From Asterella californica (lineage: Eukaryota > Streptophyta > Marchantiopsida > Marchantiales > Aytoniaceae): a DNA stretch of 64,000 nt. Location of the stretch: contig JAYKYS010000004.1 in NCBI GenBank assembly GCA_036924285.1, positions 14,602,001-14,666,000 of the forward strand. The letters are read 5' to 3'. The notes beneath the pieces are model-generated. The model was not told the origin of the DNA and did no database searches. It saw only the letters and a program-made list of their open reading frames with translations. This document shows, piece after piece, positions 1-10,334 of the stretch. The position numbers and the translations under genes are program-made. Each line of letters starts with the position of its first letter. The stretch's first letter is position 1.

Positions 1-1460
1 AATACGGCCTCAGACAAAGTAAATCTACTCATATTAATTGCCCTGCCGTGCAGTGAAATAGCGATATATCGTTATTTGTCACTTCATCGCACGACATCAA
101 TTAAGACGAGTAGAGTTACTCTGAGTCAAAGTTAGAGTCTCTGCGCACAGGACCTAGCCTTTTGGAGATTCAGGGTTAGTAACAGTAGATGGCTTTTTGT
201 CAGACCGTGCTTTTTGTCACTTCAAGTGTCGTAGTTGAGGAGCCAAAACTCTAACTGCTATAGCAGATCAGTAGCCCAGGAGGTCAGTCTCCAAGTTTTC
301 GCTAAATTGTTTACGCAGACTTTGCCACATGCCTGGAGCCTACTGACAGTTCTCAGGCCGAGACGCAAACCTTCAAGTAACGACGCATACCTGTTTCTGC
401 CCACAGGTATGCATCGTTACTTGAAGGTTTGCGTCTCGTTGAGTAATATAGGTGACTCGCCTGTGCCGTAAAACAACGTGCGAAGTGGTTTTATCGTCCT
501 AGTTTCTTGGACCCCGAAACCGTAGATTTCTTGACATCCGCCCATCTGCCTCAGCCGCTAACCCGTTTTCTAAACCGCAGCGGGCAGATACCCTTAGCTG
601 TCTAAAGGTAGGCGAGGCAAAATCGAGGAGAAAACACTTGAGCAACTCTACGCGAAATAGCGCTCGCTGTAGATTAGATCGGGGCGCTTCTTTTTACTGT
701 CCGTTCATTCGTGTGAGCTTCTTCGCCAAGTCGGGAGGAGTTTGAATCAACATTATCGGCATAGATGAATCATCAAACCGAGTTAGAGATACCAGACAAC
801 ACACTCTCGAGACTTTCAACATCCATTTACCTGCGAAGAACATCAGTGCAGATATTCTGCACTAGCACAAGGCTGTAGGGTGCAACTCGATTACCAACTA
901 CTGTATCCCTCGCCAACGTTTGGTCAAGACTATCCCACGAGTGGAGCGAGAATTGGCAAAATCTAGCGCATAGGAGCTGGATAGTGTTACTTGATTACCC
1001 ACCCAAGGGGCCTTGCGGATGTGCCTTAGTTTTGTTCAAGTGTACGTTCTGGAATTTGGGAGCATACCAGTTCAGACTCCACAGCGAATTCTCAGAGACA
1101 CCAGAGCATAACTGGAGCAGGTATTGAGTGCTCATTGTTCTTCCATGTAGGAAAACTTGCGAGTATATATACTTTTGAGGTATTGATGTCGTGCGGGTCT
1201 GCATCGTCCGATGAGCTTGAAAATAACAACTAGCCGTCATTACCACTACAGCAAGACACTTGAGAGAAGTAGAGTTAACCCAAACGTATCTAATTCTACT
1301 TCCTGTCGGTGCTACATCCACAGTGGTCCAGGTCCATCGAATCGGTCTTTTTCTTGTTTCGTGCTCCGTGCCATCGCTGGCACTGTTTGCTCAGCTCAAC
1401 TCTGACACGGCCAGGACCGGTCCAAAGAGATACGGTTTCTATACTCTGGTAGCTGGTTCC
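1..1460. other. No recognised gene; contains one hairpin
   Basis: Short open frames occur on both strands but none shows a recognisable domain or a chain of consistent splice sites. The only clear structure is the long hairpin at 360-437, listed separately. Part of the right end could be downstream sequence of the minus-strand exon at 1748-1461. Confidence 0.4.
360..437. repeat. Near-perfect 35-bp inverted repeat (hairpin)
   Basis: The arms at 360-394 and 403-437 are reverse complements with a single mismatch, separated by an 8-nt loop. Such a hairpin can be a young inverted duplication, a tiny foldback element or a small-RNA precursor. The loop is short for a plant miRNA precursor, and I see no coding role. 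Confidence 0.85.
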
Positions 1461-1748
1461 TTATTGTTCTATTGCAGCTCTCTCCAACAAACATTTATTA
1501 CTAACAACCGCGCTCGCTACTGTAGTCTCCATCCAGCAGATGCTGAGGAGAAAAAGTTCCTGGGACTCTTCTACTCCACGAAGAGCCGACAAGTTCGTGT
1601 TTCCGGACGCCGCTTCCGCGGTACCCAGCGCTACCATACGGTCCAGCATCGAACCCCGTTCCTTGTCTAACACAAACCCTCTGCGTAACATATAAACTGC
1701 GTCCAGTGTCACCGGATGATCGGACAGCGCTGATACTTCAGAGGGCCA
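1461..1748 (-). CDS. Hypothetical protein, probable 3' terminal exon
   Basis: On the minus strand a good acceptor (pyrimidine-containing tract ending CTGCTGCAG) precedes an open frame of about 95 codons starting at 1748 and ending in TAA at 1463-1461. The encoded segment is balanced in composition, with alternating hydrophobic and charged residues (for example DAVYMLRRGFVLDKERG), and looks more like a real protein than the neighbouring frames. I do not recognise the family. Upstream exons were not found. The frame stays open upstream to 1913, but that part includes a 36-bp tandem repeat and reads like intron. It lies downstream of SCP2 on the same strand, so it could be a separate gene or a chance open frame. 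Confidence 0.3.
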   Translation of the reverse strand, partial: WPSEVSALSDHPVTLDAVYMLRRGFVLDKERGSMLDRMVALGTAEAASGNTNLSALRGVEESQELFLLSICWMETTVASAVVSNKCLLERAAIEQ

Positions 1749-1809
1749 CTGCAGCAGATAGAATCTTAAATGTTTCTTCCTTTTCCTAGCTAGCACACTT
1801 CCAAACTGA

Positions 1810-1881
1810 CTGTTAGTCATACTACTACCACTACTGTCCCCCAAGCTGTTAATCATACTACGGCCACTACTGTCCCCCAAG
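1810..1881. repeat. 36-bp tandem duplication
   Basis: Two copies, 1810-1845 and 1846-1881, differ at about three positions. They share a CATACTAC core and the tail CACTACTGTCCCCCAAG. Confidence 0.85.
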
Positions 1882-2400
1882 AGTCCACGTTCTCGAGAAT
1901 AGAGTTTCCACACGTCCTCTCACTAATCATTGCCCTGCCTGCAGCAACTCTTCAGCTTGGAGCTGATTCCAGGAAGACCAGAAGGATGTATATTGTACTA
2001 CAGCTTCCCCACGAACAGGCAAGGATGCTCCGGGAAGCAGAAGAGTGTGAAAGACAAACGGCATTGCCACAGATAACTCAAAACGTGGAATTTGTACACT
2101 GCAACGAGATTATAAGACATATTCAGCAGAGTGTGTCCTGAATACAGGAGGACATAGCGGATGAGATTTCGTCGGTAACAATATACATGTAGTGATAGCA
2201 AGTCTTTCCGCCTGTCCAACATTTCTCTGGGACCAAAGGATGTTAACGTTCTATACCTTCATCAGTAACGTAGCTCATACTACAGCTGGTCTGCAGAGCT
2301 TCGTGGCCATCCGCACGGATGCTATCTAATCTGGGAACTGGATGTGGGAGTGGTTGGGTCCTTCCTACATGGAAGGAAAAGTGGCTCAGATTCAAGTGAT
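1882..2400. other. Probable 3' flank of SCP2; no gene seen
   Basis: This stretch lies just beyond the SCP2 stop codon (2403-2401, minus strand) and should hold its 3' untranslated region and polyadenylation signals. No independent coding signal was recognised. Confidence 0.35.
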
Positions 2401-4692
2401 TTAGAGCTTTGAGGGTTTGGGAAAGATTTCAGGGGTAAACTTCTGCGCTGCCGACATGCTTCCCTTGATTTTCATTTTCCCCCTGAACACAGAAGAAATT
2501 GTCAAGTGATGAACCTGAGTGTAACAGAGAGTGCAACTATTGTAGGCCTAGACGAAACTGTACAATCAACAAGCTGAACAATCCTCACTGTATTGTGCTC
2601 TGGACAATCAGTTCTCAGACGAGACAAATAATCGCTTCCCCAAGTTATACCAATTCGCACCTGAGAAAAGCCATTTGCGGGTTAAGTTTCCCTGCGGCGA
2701 CTGACAGAAAGTCCCCGTCAACGAAAGAGAAAGTGGCATCCGGCTTCCCTTCGGCGGGTCCTGCAAATGCCAGCATGTAAGAAACCTGTTGAACATTTTC
2801 AGGAAGAAACTCGTAACAACCTCTCACCGATCCGGTCTCCGTTGTAAAGTTTCAGGTTTTCATCACTTGAAATGCTACTGAGACGCAGACTTCACAGTCT
2901 TAAAATCAGGTGATCTTTCCAAGAATGCAATGCAGAGAAGGAAACTTGTACAGGTAAAACCCACGTTCCAAAACAGTCTCTGGCTGTTTATCCTGCAGCC
3001 ACAGTCTTCGGCTGCATGACATTTAAGCACCCAGGCGGAACCCGCCAGATACCGTTTTGATGAGATTTTAAGGAGACACTAAGATGCGTATGTTGTTAGT
3101 TCATGCTAACGGTCCACTCTACGCTTCAGAGAGGCAACAAATCCAGTTGAGAAGGCTCCGAGGCTCGCCTTTGTAAACTTTCAGGTCTTTCAAGTCAACA
3201 ACGAAAATTTCCTCTTGAAATCCGATTTTCTGTCACCAACAGCAACAACCAACGGAAGTTAGTATCGTGAAAAGTAGATTACTTAAATGCTGTCCCGGAT
3301 CCAGATCATGTTTCCATGACGATCAACATCGTGTCTTAAAACTCTTGGAGCGAATCACCAGACGACAGTTTCTGGGGGAAACAAATCGTTTCCCTCACTA
3401 CAAAGAACTACAAATGAGTTCCTTCTCGTTAAATTTTGTTGAACCGGACAAATACCGCCTGATGCTGATGAAAAGGAAGCAAATTCACAGAACAACTTCT
3501 CAACTCCGTGGTCCTTAGGGTGAACACCAAACTCAAGACAGCAAAAGGCTGTTAGGAGCCCCTGCCGTACCTGCAAGGCATGGCAGGGGCTCCTAACTCA
3601 TTCCAGGGAAATCAATTGTCGGTGCCTGTGGGCACATTAACCCGGAACTCCAACAGAGCACAAAATTTCAAGCCAATTGAGGCGACATCACCGAACATGG
3701 AGGTCAGGTGCTCGTAGACACTCTTCGAACACCAAAACACCTCATAAATTATATCACCATGGAAGTGGAGTCTTCTTACGCACTCATTCAGCTTAACTGG
3801 AAGCTTCCATATCGTGAATGAACCGAACCAGTAATTGCAAAAGCGTGAAATATGACACAAAACCACAAAACCTCCACCCAATCTTTCTTCATCATTAGAA
3901 AGAACTCCATATTCGATAATAATCCACAGAGCCTCGTCGGTATTGGGCACGGTGAGAGAAAAAGTGCAACAAAGGCACCATCTTCCATCTCAAGCGTTCT
4001 GGGAACGATTTTTAGGAAGGAGTGGAAACCCCAAAATGATAGAAGACGGATGAGCAGGTGGATGAACGCGAAGAATGAGGCCATGTAACTTGTGTCCTCA
4101 CTCATCTTCCCAAAACAATCAAGGTAGTGTTTTGAGTCCACTCCTATGTAACATAGTTGTATTCCTAAGCTTAATGCGCGAAAACAATAAGAGATTAGCT
4201 CAAGAAGTACTAACTAAGAAAGGTGCTAACGGCAGTTTTCTATTGCGTAATTTCACTTCTGAAGATCCCAATTCTACTTATACCAAAGAATTTTGGCCCC
4301 ATTAAAGGAGATAAGGAAAAGACGTGCTTCTTTGGCTTTACAGGTCCTCTGGCCGGCTATCCCTCTATCCATGTGGGTAGAAGAAGAACTGGGTTCTACA
4401 AGCCCGAACCCTGACTTATCCAACACGCAATGCGGCCTGCTCACGGGAACTCACTCCACTAAACTTTACGTGCTCATTTCTTCCTGACAAGTAAATCATC
4501 TCATCTGACAACAAACATCTCATCTGCATCACCTAAAGAGGTAGAAACAACCTTGGGAGCCACGTTGATTTGATAGACGAGTCCAATTTTCTCTTTCAGT
4601 TTCTTCCCTTCCTCTGTGCTCAAGTGGCCCCTCATCATGTCCATCAAAGCGGCTGATTTCAGCTTCGAACTGTCAGCAAAATTCTCTGCCAT
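2401..4692 (-). CDS. SCP2: Sterol carrier protein 2 (SCP2), peroxisomal
   Basis: A small lipid-transfer protein of the SCP2 family, which binds acyl-CoAs, sterols and other lipids; in plants it is a stand-alone peroxisomal protein of about 123 residues. Four minus-strand exons give exactly 128 codons including stop: 4692-4552, 3229-3169, 2760-2661 and 2482-2401. Exon 1 carries the start and the GLVYQINVAPK motif, exon 2 IFVVDLKD, exon 3 DATFSF and GKLNPQMAFLR, exon 4 MKIKG and FTPEIFPKPSKL. The final SKL is a classical PTS1 peroxisomal signal. Introns are 1322, 408 and 178 bp. Introns 1 and 3 are GT-AG. Intron 2 needs a GC donor at 3168-3167 (AAAG/GCGAGC), because the nearby GT at 3178 would put exon 3 out of frame. 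Exon phases 0, 1 and 2 all match. The start ATG at 4692 fits the usual N-terminal length. The gene looks intact. Confidence 0.93.
3551..3597. repeat. 16-bp perfect inverted repeat in SCP2 intron 1
   Basis: Arms 3551-3566 and 3582-3597 (GTTAGGAGCCCCTGCC and its complement) are separated by 15 nt. They lie inside the long first intron of SCP2, well away from the splice sites. Function unknown. Confidence 0.85.
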
Positions 4693-5300
4693 GATGCCGG
4701 AAACGAAACACCTATCGACCTGTCAAGCCCAACAATTCGAATTCCTCCGAAAATCCACAGGCGAACCACCGAAAACTCAGCAGCACGAGAAGAACGGAAG
4801 CAAGAAGAAGGCGCTGAACTTCTTCGCCAGACGGATCCGCAGGCAACGCAAGGATGATCAACGATCAGAGAGAAGGAAAACTTATATCCAGTTCAAGATC
4901 GCGAGTTGCTAGGATGATGGATCGATCGCGTTCTTCCCCGCACCCAATCAGCCACAAAACTGCCTATTTTGTACATAAAAACAACCGCGACCGCGACGAG
5001 AGACGAGGAGGAGGAGGAGGAAGAAGAAGATGAGTGTCTGCGTCGTCCTCCCTTCTCAGTCGGGAAGAAACAGTCCACTCTCTCGAGGTGGCACCTTCTC
5101 GACGTAACGAGGGACTTTCTCCCTCGCGGCGGTACCGTATCAACAAGCTCCCAGCAGCCGGAACTCTCTATCAGACTTACCGGCCAAAGGATCGCCGACG
5201 TATATTCCTAGTTCGACTTCATCAGGAAGAGGGTTCGTTGTTCATTCCGATCAACTCCAGGAGGAGCCCACGACCAGAAGGCTCACTTATCTTTTAAAAG
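4693..5300 (-). promoter_or_regulatory. Upstream region of SCP2 (presumed promoter/5' UTR)
   Basis: Directly upstream of the SCP2 start codon on the minus strand. It contains a purine-rich GAG/GAA simple repeat (about 5001-5031); on the SCP2 sense strand this reads as a CTC/TTC tract, a composition common in plant 5' untranslated regions and core promoters. No TATA box could be assigned with confidence. Confidence 0.35.
5001..5031. repeat. GAG/GAA microsatellite
   Basis: An uninterrupted run of GAG and then GAA triplets. It creates artificial Glu-rich and Ser-rich open frames that should not be taken as genes. Confidence 0.9.
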
Positions 5301-8246
5301 TTCAAATAAATATGCATCGAAAGCGCCTCGGTCCACGTAGACCTGGAAGAGGACAAGCGCAGAAAGAGGGGAAAAAAATGTACATCGGAGATTAACTTGC
5401 CGGGTCGGTTTGGGCAAGTGAGGGCATTTCCGAAGTTATGATTTTGTTAAAGGTTTCTCGTACCGTTCTGTTGTAGTGTTATTTTTTCAATTTTATTAGA
5501 TATAAATAAAATATTTATTTATTATGTTAATATGTTTCTCTAAATGTTAAATGTCAAATGAACCGAGAATGAAATCTTCTTCCGGACATAAACCATAAAC
5601 AATGTGTACAGAAACACGTTCTCTAAACTACAAGATAGAGGCTTCGTGTCATTAAAAAATTGTTTATTCTTGGTGATATTAATATTACTTAACCCTTGAA
5701 TTTGCATATCACCCCCTCCATCTGAAGATGGAGAGGGGTGAAATATGCATGCAACTAGAGCTTTATATGCATCCCACATGAGTTAAGAAGGAAGCCAGAA
5801 AGAAGGAAGAGGACAAGCCAAAATTAGGGTAATTTACCTTGTATATTGTACCTTTATTATTGGTTGTAATTTATTCTATAAAAAAGATAATATTGTAGGG
5901 TATGAAAAATAATAAGAAAATCTTGTTTAAAAATGATATGGAAGTAGAGAAATAGAAGGGTAACTAATGAAAGGGACGACCATGATTTTAAATAGATCAA
6001 TTTTAACCTTTCAAAGAAAAACTTGTTTGAAAATAAACACCAGAAAAGTTAAATTTACACTTCTAAAATATTATTGACAATATAATTTATACTTGCACTT
6101 GGATGCCATCCATGAAAATAAGAGTATAAAACAATAAAACTATAACCTTTCTGAGAAACATTGCTCCGCTAATGAAAATATTTTATTTTATTTTATTTAT
6201 AGCCCATATATCGATTACTTAGAGGGGTAGAGGAGAAAAAAAAATTATTTTATGAAACACAACTACAAGTTGTCCTGGTCCGTGTTAAAAATAAAGATTT
6301 AATTTTGATGCTAACTGTCAGCGAGGTTCAGCTAGGTCATAATAATGCACGCATATCATATTGTAATTCCGTTTCTGAATTGTGAAGCTTTTAACGCTCA
6401 CCCCGGAAACTACTTCCAGGTACAAGTATTCTCTGTTTAACAAGTATTAGAGTATATTTTGTTTTTGTTATACGGTAGCATAGTTATACGTCGATTGTGA
6501 AAATCAAAAAGAAACGTGAGAATCGAAACTCGAAACGGACGGATGGAATCTTGATAAAAATTAAAATAAAAAAAATTTTACAAGAACAGACGCATAAAAA
6601 GAAAGACGATAAATCCGAAAATTGTTATCTCATAGCCCGCCAATTCTATTGCAAACGGAGCTCCTTGTCATATTTATTTTCATGTGAGAGTTTTCATTTT
6701 TGAGAAATATATACTTTATTTATATTTGGTTGATGATGTTATCCAGCTGTCATAAATGGTTAGCTTTTTCACTAGAACTATATATCAAAGATGTAGTTTC
6801 TCATCGTATAGATACTTAGTTTTAATTTATCTTTTGATTCTTTTGATTTTCTGAGCATGATTATTATCATTTATCCGTGGTGATAACAGTACCTAGTAAA
6901 CACGAAGTAGTTTTATCTTCCCATGATATCGGCAGATCTCTGACGTACCGGCACTTACTACAGTACTATATCGGCACGGAATTCCTGCCGCTAATAAGAG
7001 ATTCCCGGCTTGATGATCGTCTCCCGGAAGCGGAGACGGGACTTACCGTCGTGGATTCTTGAGTGTTGGTGGGAGTTCTGCGCACCGCTGCCTCTGTGCA
7101 TGCCACGTACAAAGCTACCTGCAAACTATGGTTGTGTTGCGAGGGAGTTCTTTTTGACGCACAACGTTGAGGATCTGTTTATTCGTCTCTGTCGACTACG
7201 GTAGCAGAGTCTTATCTGCTCTTATTCGTCCTGTTGACGGGACGAGCTACTACGGTAGCCAAATGGATAGTTTCTCCCATTCACTGTCTGTGCCCCAAGC
7301 GTCCAGTGACGTTTGTCTCGATTTTATGTGGGTTTTATCGTTTCGCCTTTTTGCTCTTAGCGTGGTGCTGTGCCTGTTAGGGGCGGGCGGGTGATGTACG
7401 TCGAGGCGGACTCTCTCCAGTGGGGAGAGAGTGTGTGCTCATGGCCGCAGAGATGAGCACTCTTATCACGTCATCGGAAATGGTTTAGTGCCTCCCGGTT
7501 TCATATGCTTCTCTCGTCTGGAGTGCCTTGAAGTTGAAGAAGTCGCGTTTTCAACTTTCCCTGCTCAGAGAGACCTTAGCACATCGCATTAAGTAGTTGG
7601 CGCTTGCCCGGGAGTGAGTCGAGTATTCCTGCTTCTCTGCCACTTGGCTATGTAGATCGCACGACATCCTCTCGTCTGATTACGTGGGATTATTCATTGG
7701 ACATTGATTGCTGTTGACGTGCTTTTGCTTGCTTGCTGTTCAATGCTTTTCTCATTCCGGGACACCGATAAATGACTACAATATGTACGTTTTATACTTA
7801 GTGACTAGAGTACCCTCGTCGTTGTTGTAATGTCTGCAATACATACGTTCGTGTCTTTTCTCAGCTTTCAACTCTGTTATTGACTCGACCGTGGTTAATA
7901 AATTATGTCTATTTTTTCAAAAAGCTTTGTCTGCTTTGCAGCGAACAAATCTGCCAATTTGCTTCCGAAATCCTCGATTCTGTTTTAGAACGAGTTTGCG
8001 GTGAACTAGTTTGTAATAATCATCCGTAGATTGATACAAAAGATGGTAAACAACGAGAGAATACTTAGTGTGATCAAAGGCCTATGCACCTGGAAAAAGC
8101 TGGAAGTTCGATCTCAGCCCGTTGTGGCGAACGAGAGTGTAGCTCGAAAGTGGTAACAGTGGGAGGCACGATGTCTCTTCGCTGCCGCAGGTTCGTCAGC
8201 AAAAGCCTACAGCCTTCGTGGGGGAGAAGAATGAGGCTGCCGTGTG
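5301..8246. other. AT-rich intergenic DNA; no gene recognised
   Basis: About 5.4-6.9 kb is strongly AT-rich with poly-A/T runs and no long coding frame. From about 6.9 to 8.0 kb the base composition is more even and several short frames exist, but none has a recognisable motif or consistent splice sites. Confidence 0.4.
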
Positions 8247-8387
8247 GTCGAGAAGCTAGCATCGAAGCTACGGGTGGTTTTCGTCCTCGGTGATCCGGCA
8301 AGTGGAGAGGGCACCTATAGTGTGAAGATTGCTGAAGCGTATGGGTTTGTGCACTGTGTGGATCTCGATGGGTTCGTTGACTTTTGA
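8247..8387 (+). pseudogene. Fragment resembling the P-loop exon of UMP/CMP (adenylate-type) kinase
   Basis: A 46-codon frame ending in TGA reads VVFVLGDPASGEGT followed by KIAEAYGFVH. This matches the first strand and P-loop of nucleoside monophosphate kinases of the UMP-CMP/adenylate kinase family, followed by the first helix and the Gly-Phe-x-His step. In that family the loop is GxPGSGKGT. Here the central Gly is Ala and the essential Lys is Glu, so phosphate binding should be lost. The downstream NMP-binding motif is not recognisable, and the upstream match is broken by small indels around 8240. It is best explained as a decayed or captured gene fragment. The similarity is short but specific. 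Confidence 0.55.
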
Positions 8388-8830
8388 GTGCCAGGAACCT
8401 CAAGGTCAAGTCCGGATCGCCCGATGGTAACATGATACAGATATAATATACAGGAAGGCACGATTGTAATTTCGTCAGTCAATTGCATAAGAAGGCCATT
8501 TGAACCCAACAACGACAAGTTTTCTGATCGAAGGGTTTGTTCCCAATAAGGAAAGATTCGCACGAATTTTGAGAAGATTATAACGCAATTCATTTTCTTT
8601 CTTCATTGTCTGGACGACGAATCACACAGAAGGCTTATGGAATGTAATGAATATCTTGTGTTCGAAAACATATAGAGACTCGAAAAGTCTTTCCCTGGTA
8701 CTGACTTTCCCTGGTACTAATGATCAAGAGAAAACTGAAAAGAGCACAAAATTGATGCGAAGAGAATGAATGAAGAAGGAGGTTTCAATTCAAATCAGTT
8801 TAGCCGCTTTTAAACTCTTTTGGCAGCTGC
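8388..8830. other. No gene recognised
   Basis: Sequence between the kinase-like fragment and the 205-bp tandem repeat. A short phrase (TCCCTGGTACTGACTTTCCC) is partly repeated near 8691-8717. No continuation of the kinase fold was found here. Confidence 0.35.
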
Positions 8831-9239
8831 CTTATTGTACATAAAAGCGGAAGATCGGCTGGAGAGTATTGATTTAGGCGATTATGTAACATACGAAGGG
8901 TTCCACGATCCAAGATTATGGCTACTGAATCGGAATCCATCAACGACCTCATTTCTCCACTGCTGGTAACCAAGATGTCGACCTGCAACAGTCGACCGTC
9001 TCCACTCGTTGCTTCTGGACAACAACGCACGGCGCCTTATTGTACATAAAAGCCACAGAAGATCTGCTGGAGAGTATTGATTTCGGCGATTATGTAACAT
9101 ACGAGGGGTTCTACGGTCTAAGATTACGGCTACTGAACCGGAATCCATGAGCGATCTCATTTCTCCACTGCTGGTAACCAATATGTCGGCCTGCAACAGT
9201 CCACCGTCTCCACTCCGTTGCTTCTGGACACAACGCACG
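8831..9239. repeat. 205-bp tandem duplication
   Basis: Copy 1 is 8831-9035 and copy 2 is 9036-9239. Both begin CTTATTGTACATAAAAGC and end near CAACGCACGG; they differ by scattered substitutions and a few small indels. No coding function is evident. Confidence 0.85.
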
Positions 9240-9722
9240 GCTTGTTACGTACAGGGTTTATTTCAGTACGAGTCTCGTCAGACTGTTTTGACACGGCGCC
9301 AGTGGTTCTTTTATTTCCAGTCTACGATGGTCGGCATTCTTGAAGTACAAGTCTTGACGATAGTTACTTCTTCTGGCGTGAAATTATTTGAATGGACAGA
9401 AGTGTGGTATCCTAGACATTAGAGAGATTGTAGTCATAGAGATTTTATTCTCCAGAAAGCAAAGCATTAATAGCATGAATTTTCAAGCCGATGAATGCAA
9501 TGCATAGATCGTACGCTAGCATCTTTACGGAAGCATCTTGACGGCTCGTTAGAAAAAGGAAGCCTCGTATATTCTTGTGAGATCATCCAACGCTCAAACT
9601 CCTACTGCAAGTGAAGTACCCAAAACTCATTGGCCAAGCTCGGCTTAGCTCTCGTCGGTTGACTATTGCGACAGGCATACAATAGGTCAAACCTACAGGT
9701 TGCGAGTGATATTCGCTTTCCT
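9240..9722. other. No gene recognised
   Basis: Unique-looking sequence between the 205-bp repeat and the left flank of the copia element. No convincing open frame or RNA gene was seen. Confidence 0.35.
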
Positions 9723-9893
9723 GTTTTGGGGTTCACCCGTCGAATCCCACGAGGTACCTAAAGAGGTGCCCCGTGATGACGTGAAGGACTTTCAGCTAAA
9801 CTCGTCGTGATCTCGTCACATATATTAAAAATATAACATGTGTATATACTCATGTTATATTTTTAATTTTGAACTGTTTACAGAGAGAGTACC
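9723..9893. repeat. Left copy of a flank duplicated on both sides of copia-1
   Basis: This segment, from GGGGTTCACCCGTCGAATCC to GAGAGAGTACC, reappears with small differences at 27583-27728. It stops exactly at the 5' LTR of copia-1. The left copy also contains a perfect 17-bp inverted repeat (9824-9840 with 9851-9867) of which the right copy keeps only one arm. A 146-171 bp flank is far longer than the 5-bp target duplication expected for a copia element. Confidence 0.85.
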
Positions 9894-10150
9894 TGTTAGA
9901 ATACTATACAAGTATGAAACTCATTTACAGTAACTAGTTCAGGTTATTAGGTGGTGATCTTTCGTAAGGTCACCAAGGCCAAGACCCAAGGTATATTATC
10001 CAGACCCAAGGCCATTGTATATTATTGAGTATCTATTTACTTGGTTTTGCCCACACTCTCTTGAGGAGCTCTCCCACACTCTCATACTGTCCTTATGCCG
10101 TGACTTAGAGTTTTGCCTTAGCCTATTCTATCTGTAGTTCATTTCCAACA
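9894..10150 (+). repeat. copia-1 5' LTR
   Basis: 257 bp, beginning TGTTAGAATAC and ending TTTCCAACA (TG...CA termini). It matches the 3' LTR at 27294-27548 with scattered substitutions, suggesting an old insertion. Confidence 0.9.
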
Positions 10151-10162
10151 TGTTATCAGAGC
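10151..10162 (+). promoter_or_regulatory. copia-1 primer binding site
   Basis: TGTTATCAGAGC lies directly after the 5' LTR. It is one base from TGGTATCAGAGC, the usual initiator tRNA-Met complementary site of plant copia elements. Confidence 0.8.
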
Positions 10163-10334
10163 TTTGCTTTGTTGATGCACTAGCACAATAGCATAGGCAC
10201 TAGGTAGACCTTTGGTCGTTAAGTGAGAGCAGTTGGAGGACGCTTCAGCTGCTGCGAGAAGGACGCTTCACGCACTGAGATTCTGTACCTTCGCTAACAG
10301 AACTTCATCGTTCCAGCGATCAATCTGATATAGA

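Noticed and set aside
360..437. Rho-independent terminator or CRISPR repeat
   Set aside because: The context is eukaryotic, the repeat is single and no spacer array exists anywhere in the window.
3612..4141. Minus-strand open frames of 112-117 codons
   Set aside because: They fall wholly inside intron 1 of SCP2, and the hydrophobic stretch is AT-driven with no recognisable domain.
4893..5146. Glu-rich and Ser-rich open frames near 5.0 kb
   Set aside because: They are created by the GAG/GAA microsatellite upstream of SCP2 and have no conserved flanking sequence.
8074..8433. Minus-strand 119-codon frame
   Set aside because: It is antisense to the UMP/CMP-kinase-like fragment, which has real motifs on the plus strand.
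9723..9893. GGTTCACCCGTCGAATCCC as a tRNA T-arm
   Set aside because: The loop spacing is wrong and no acceptor or anticodon stems can be formed around it.
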